Assembly: GCF_963678635.1 (NCBI RefSeq)
Contig: NC_087068.1
Span: 43,115,649-43,179,648, forward strand
Length of the DNA: 64,000 nt
From: Symsagittifera roscoffensis
Taxonomy: Eukaryota > Xenacoelomorpha > Acoela > Convolutidae
Reading direction: 5' to 3'
Positions within the stretch are counted from its first letter, which is position 1; every line of letters starts with the position of its first letter. The translations under genes were made by a program, and so were the position numbers. The notes under the pieces were generated by a model. That model did no database searches, had not been told where the DNA came from, and was given only the letters and a program-made list of their open reading frames with translations. Of this stretch, positions 63,022 to 64,000 are shown piece by piece.

Positions 63022-64000
63022 AAATTTGGAATATCACTGATATAGAAAACTTAAAACACTATGATTGGAAGGAAGGTTTTCAAATATTCAAACAAGTTTC
63101 AGTTTGACTTTATCGATAGTTTCAAATTCACAAGCTTCAATTTTTGCTTATCCTCCTTTTTGACTAATACTTCGAATACTCTCCTTGTTTTTCTAGGAGA
63201 TGGAGTAGAAGATGAGAGGTGCTCTCTCGAAACAGCTAATGTGTTAGGCGGTGTTTTAGTTGTTGGAGAAGTTGGCTGGTTCTACGAAATTTTTTTCAAC
63301 TTATGTTTGATCGGGCTGCCAGATAATTGGGTCTGTTTCTTTGACCTTCCTGTTATCCTCAGGGTGTTAAAGCTGTGCCATCGTTAATGTTGTCTGTTTC
63401 AGAAGAAGGAGTCTTCGACTGAGGTTTCCGTGGCTTGGACACCTTCGTCTTACACTGTAGCTATAGCTGGCGCGGAGTTGAGAATTGGGTTGGAGTTACC
63501 CCTCCATACCTGGATTAGGATAACTTTAGATCGACTATTGCTCTCTTGAACGTCAATGACCTGTTTTCGAAAACGACGGTCTGTCCGACACTCAGGTTTT
63601 CACTTTCGTCTTGGGTGCCTCGGAAATTTTTCAGAGAATTATAGGAAGTTGAGCTGCTGGACGTACGAAGGTAGTTTTCAGCAGCAATTTCCCTGGTTGA
63701 GGGCGAAGTAGGGCGGAATAACCCTCCGAAGTCCTGTCGCTGTCCTGAACTCCAGGTATCTTGGTTATTTTCTGAGATGGCTGTTTAGAGGAACTCTGTT
63801 TGCCTGAAAGATAATTACTGTTAGAAAATTGCTTACTGTTTTTTTCTGGATAACTTTGCCCGATATTGTCGCACATGGGTTTTCCAAAACTTTGACTATT
63901 GTTCGTTGGAACGTCTGAATAATTCTTTGCCAGATCTCCTATCGAAACTTTTGCGAAACACTTCTACTTTTGAAGGTTCCGAGAGCAATTACTTATTATG
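63022..64000 (-). pseudogene. Probable 3' end of LTR retrotransposon pol (integrase C-terminal region), frame-broken
   Basis: On the minus strand polar Ser/Lys/Pro-rich stretches occur in several frames (for example 63631-63876), and an ENLSVGQTVVFENRS segment near 63560-63600 resembles the Gly-x-x-Val small-barrel module after the integrase core. Frames are interrupted several times before the presumed polypurine tract at about 63008-63020. The catalytic core would lie beyond the window. Weak call, based on composition, context and one short motif. Confidence 0.4.

Noticed and set aside
1-64000. CRISPR array or bacterial operon
   Set aside because: Spliced genes, LTR elements and MITEs show a eukaryotic genome; no regularly spaced direct repeats with unique spacers were found.

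Overview
The window looks like a repeat-rich, AT-rich invertebrate (metazoan) nuclear genome. The evidence is three protein genes with animal homology, two of them split by GT-AG introns, together with Ty3/gypsy LTR retrotransposons, hAT-type MITEs and many palindromic non-coding repeats. I cannot assign a phylum from the sequence. One 200-bp run of N (38958-39157) is an assembly gap.

Layout. 1-15 kb: no host gene. It holds fragments of a dispersed palindromic family (here family H) and a tandemly duplicated 2.6-2.9 kb block. The first block is split by LTR retrotransposon A (3256-10432, minus strand, TSD CCCGC). 15-20 kb: two 0.82-kb direct repeats. 20.4-35.6 kb: a six-exon gene on the plus strand encoding a cytosolic carboxypeptidase 6 (AGBL4/CCP6) orthologue of 553 residues. 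Its third intron carries LTR retrotransposon B (23676-30672, minus strand, TSD ACATT). Its fourth intron carries a hAT MITE and a 387-bp foldback element, and its fifth intron appears to use a GC donor. 35.6-46 kb: intergenic repeats, including a GC hairpin, an ATAATC array, a 223-bp inverted repeat around the assembly gap, and a hAT MITE. 46.3 kb: a single-exon His-rich EF-hand protein. 46.9-54.6 kb: a hAT MITE with a perfect 8-bp TSD, family-H copies and minisatellites. 54.6-60.1 kb: a six-exon GST-fold gene with a long disordered N-terminal extension (345 residues). 60.7-62.8 kb: an array of about 830-bp tandem units that contain long inverted arms. 62.8 kb to the end: probably the edge of a third LTR retrotransposon on the minus strand.

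How things fit together. AGBL4 removes glutamate side chains from tubulin. The GST-like gene has an N-terminus loosely like ciliary microtubule-associated peptides, but no functional link between the two is shown. Both complete retrotransposons have almost identical LTRs (one difference each) and clear TSDs, so they are recent. Both start Gag on the LTR/primer-binding-site junction and both carry integrase in an ORF separate from RNase H. Retrotransposon A has frame breaks in Gag and integrase. B has one in-frame stop between RNase H and integrase.

The most unusual non-coding signal is family H. It has subterminal inverted TGTTCCGACT/AGTCGGAACA motifs, a 5' hairpin, a central GCGCGA...TCGCGC palindrome and a 3' CAGGGC-TTT-GCCCTG hairpin, and recurs more than ten times. 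Its architecture recalls non-autonomous Helentrons (HINEs).
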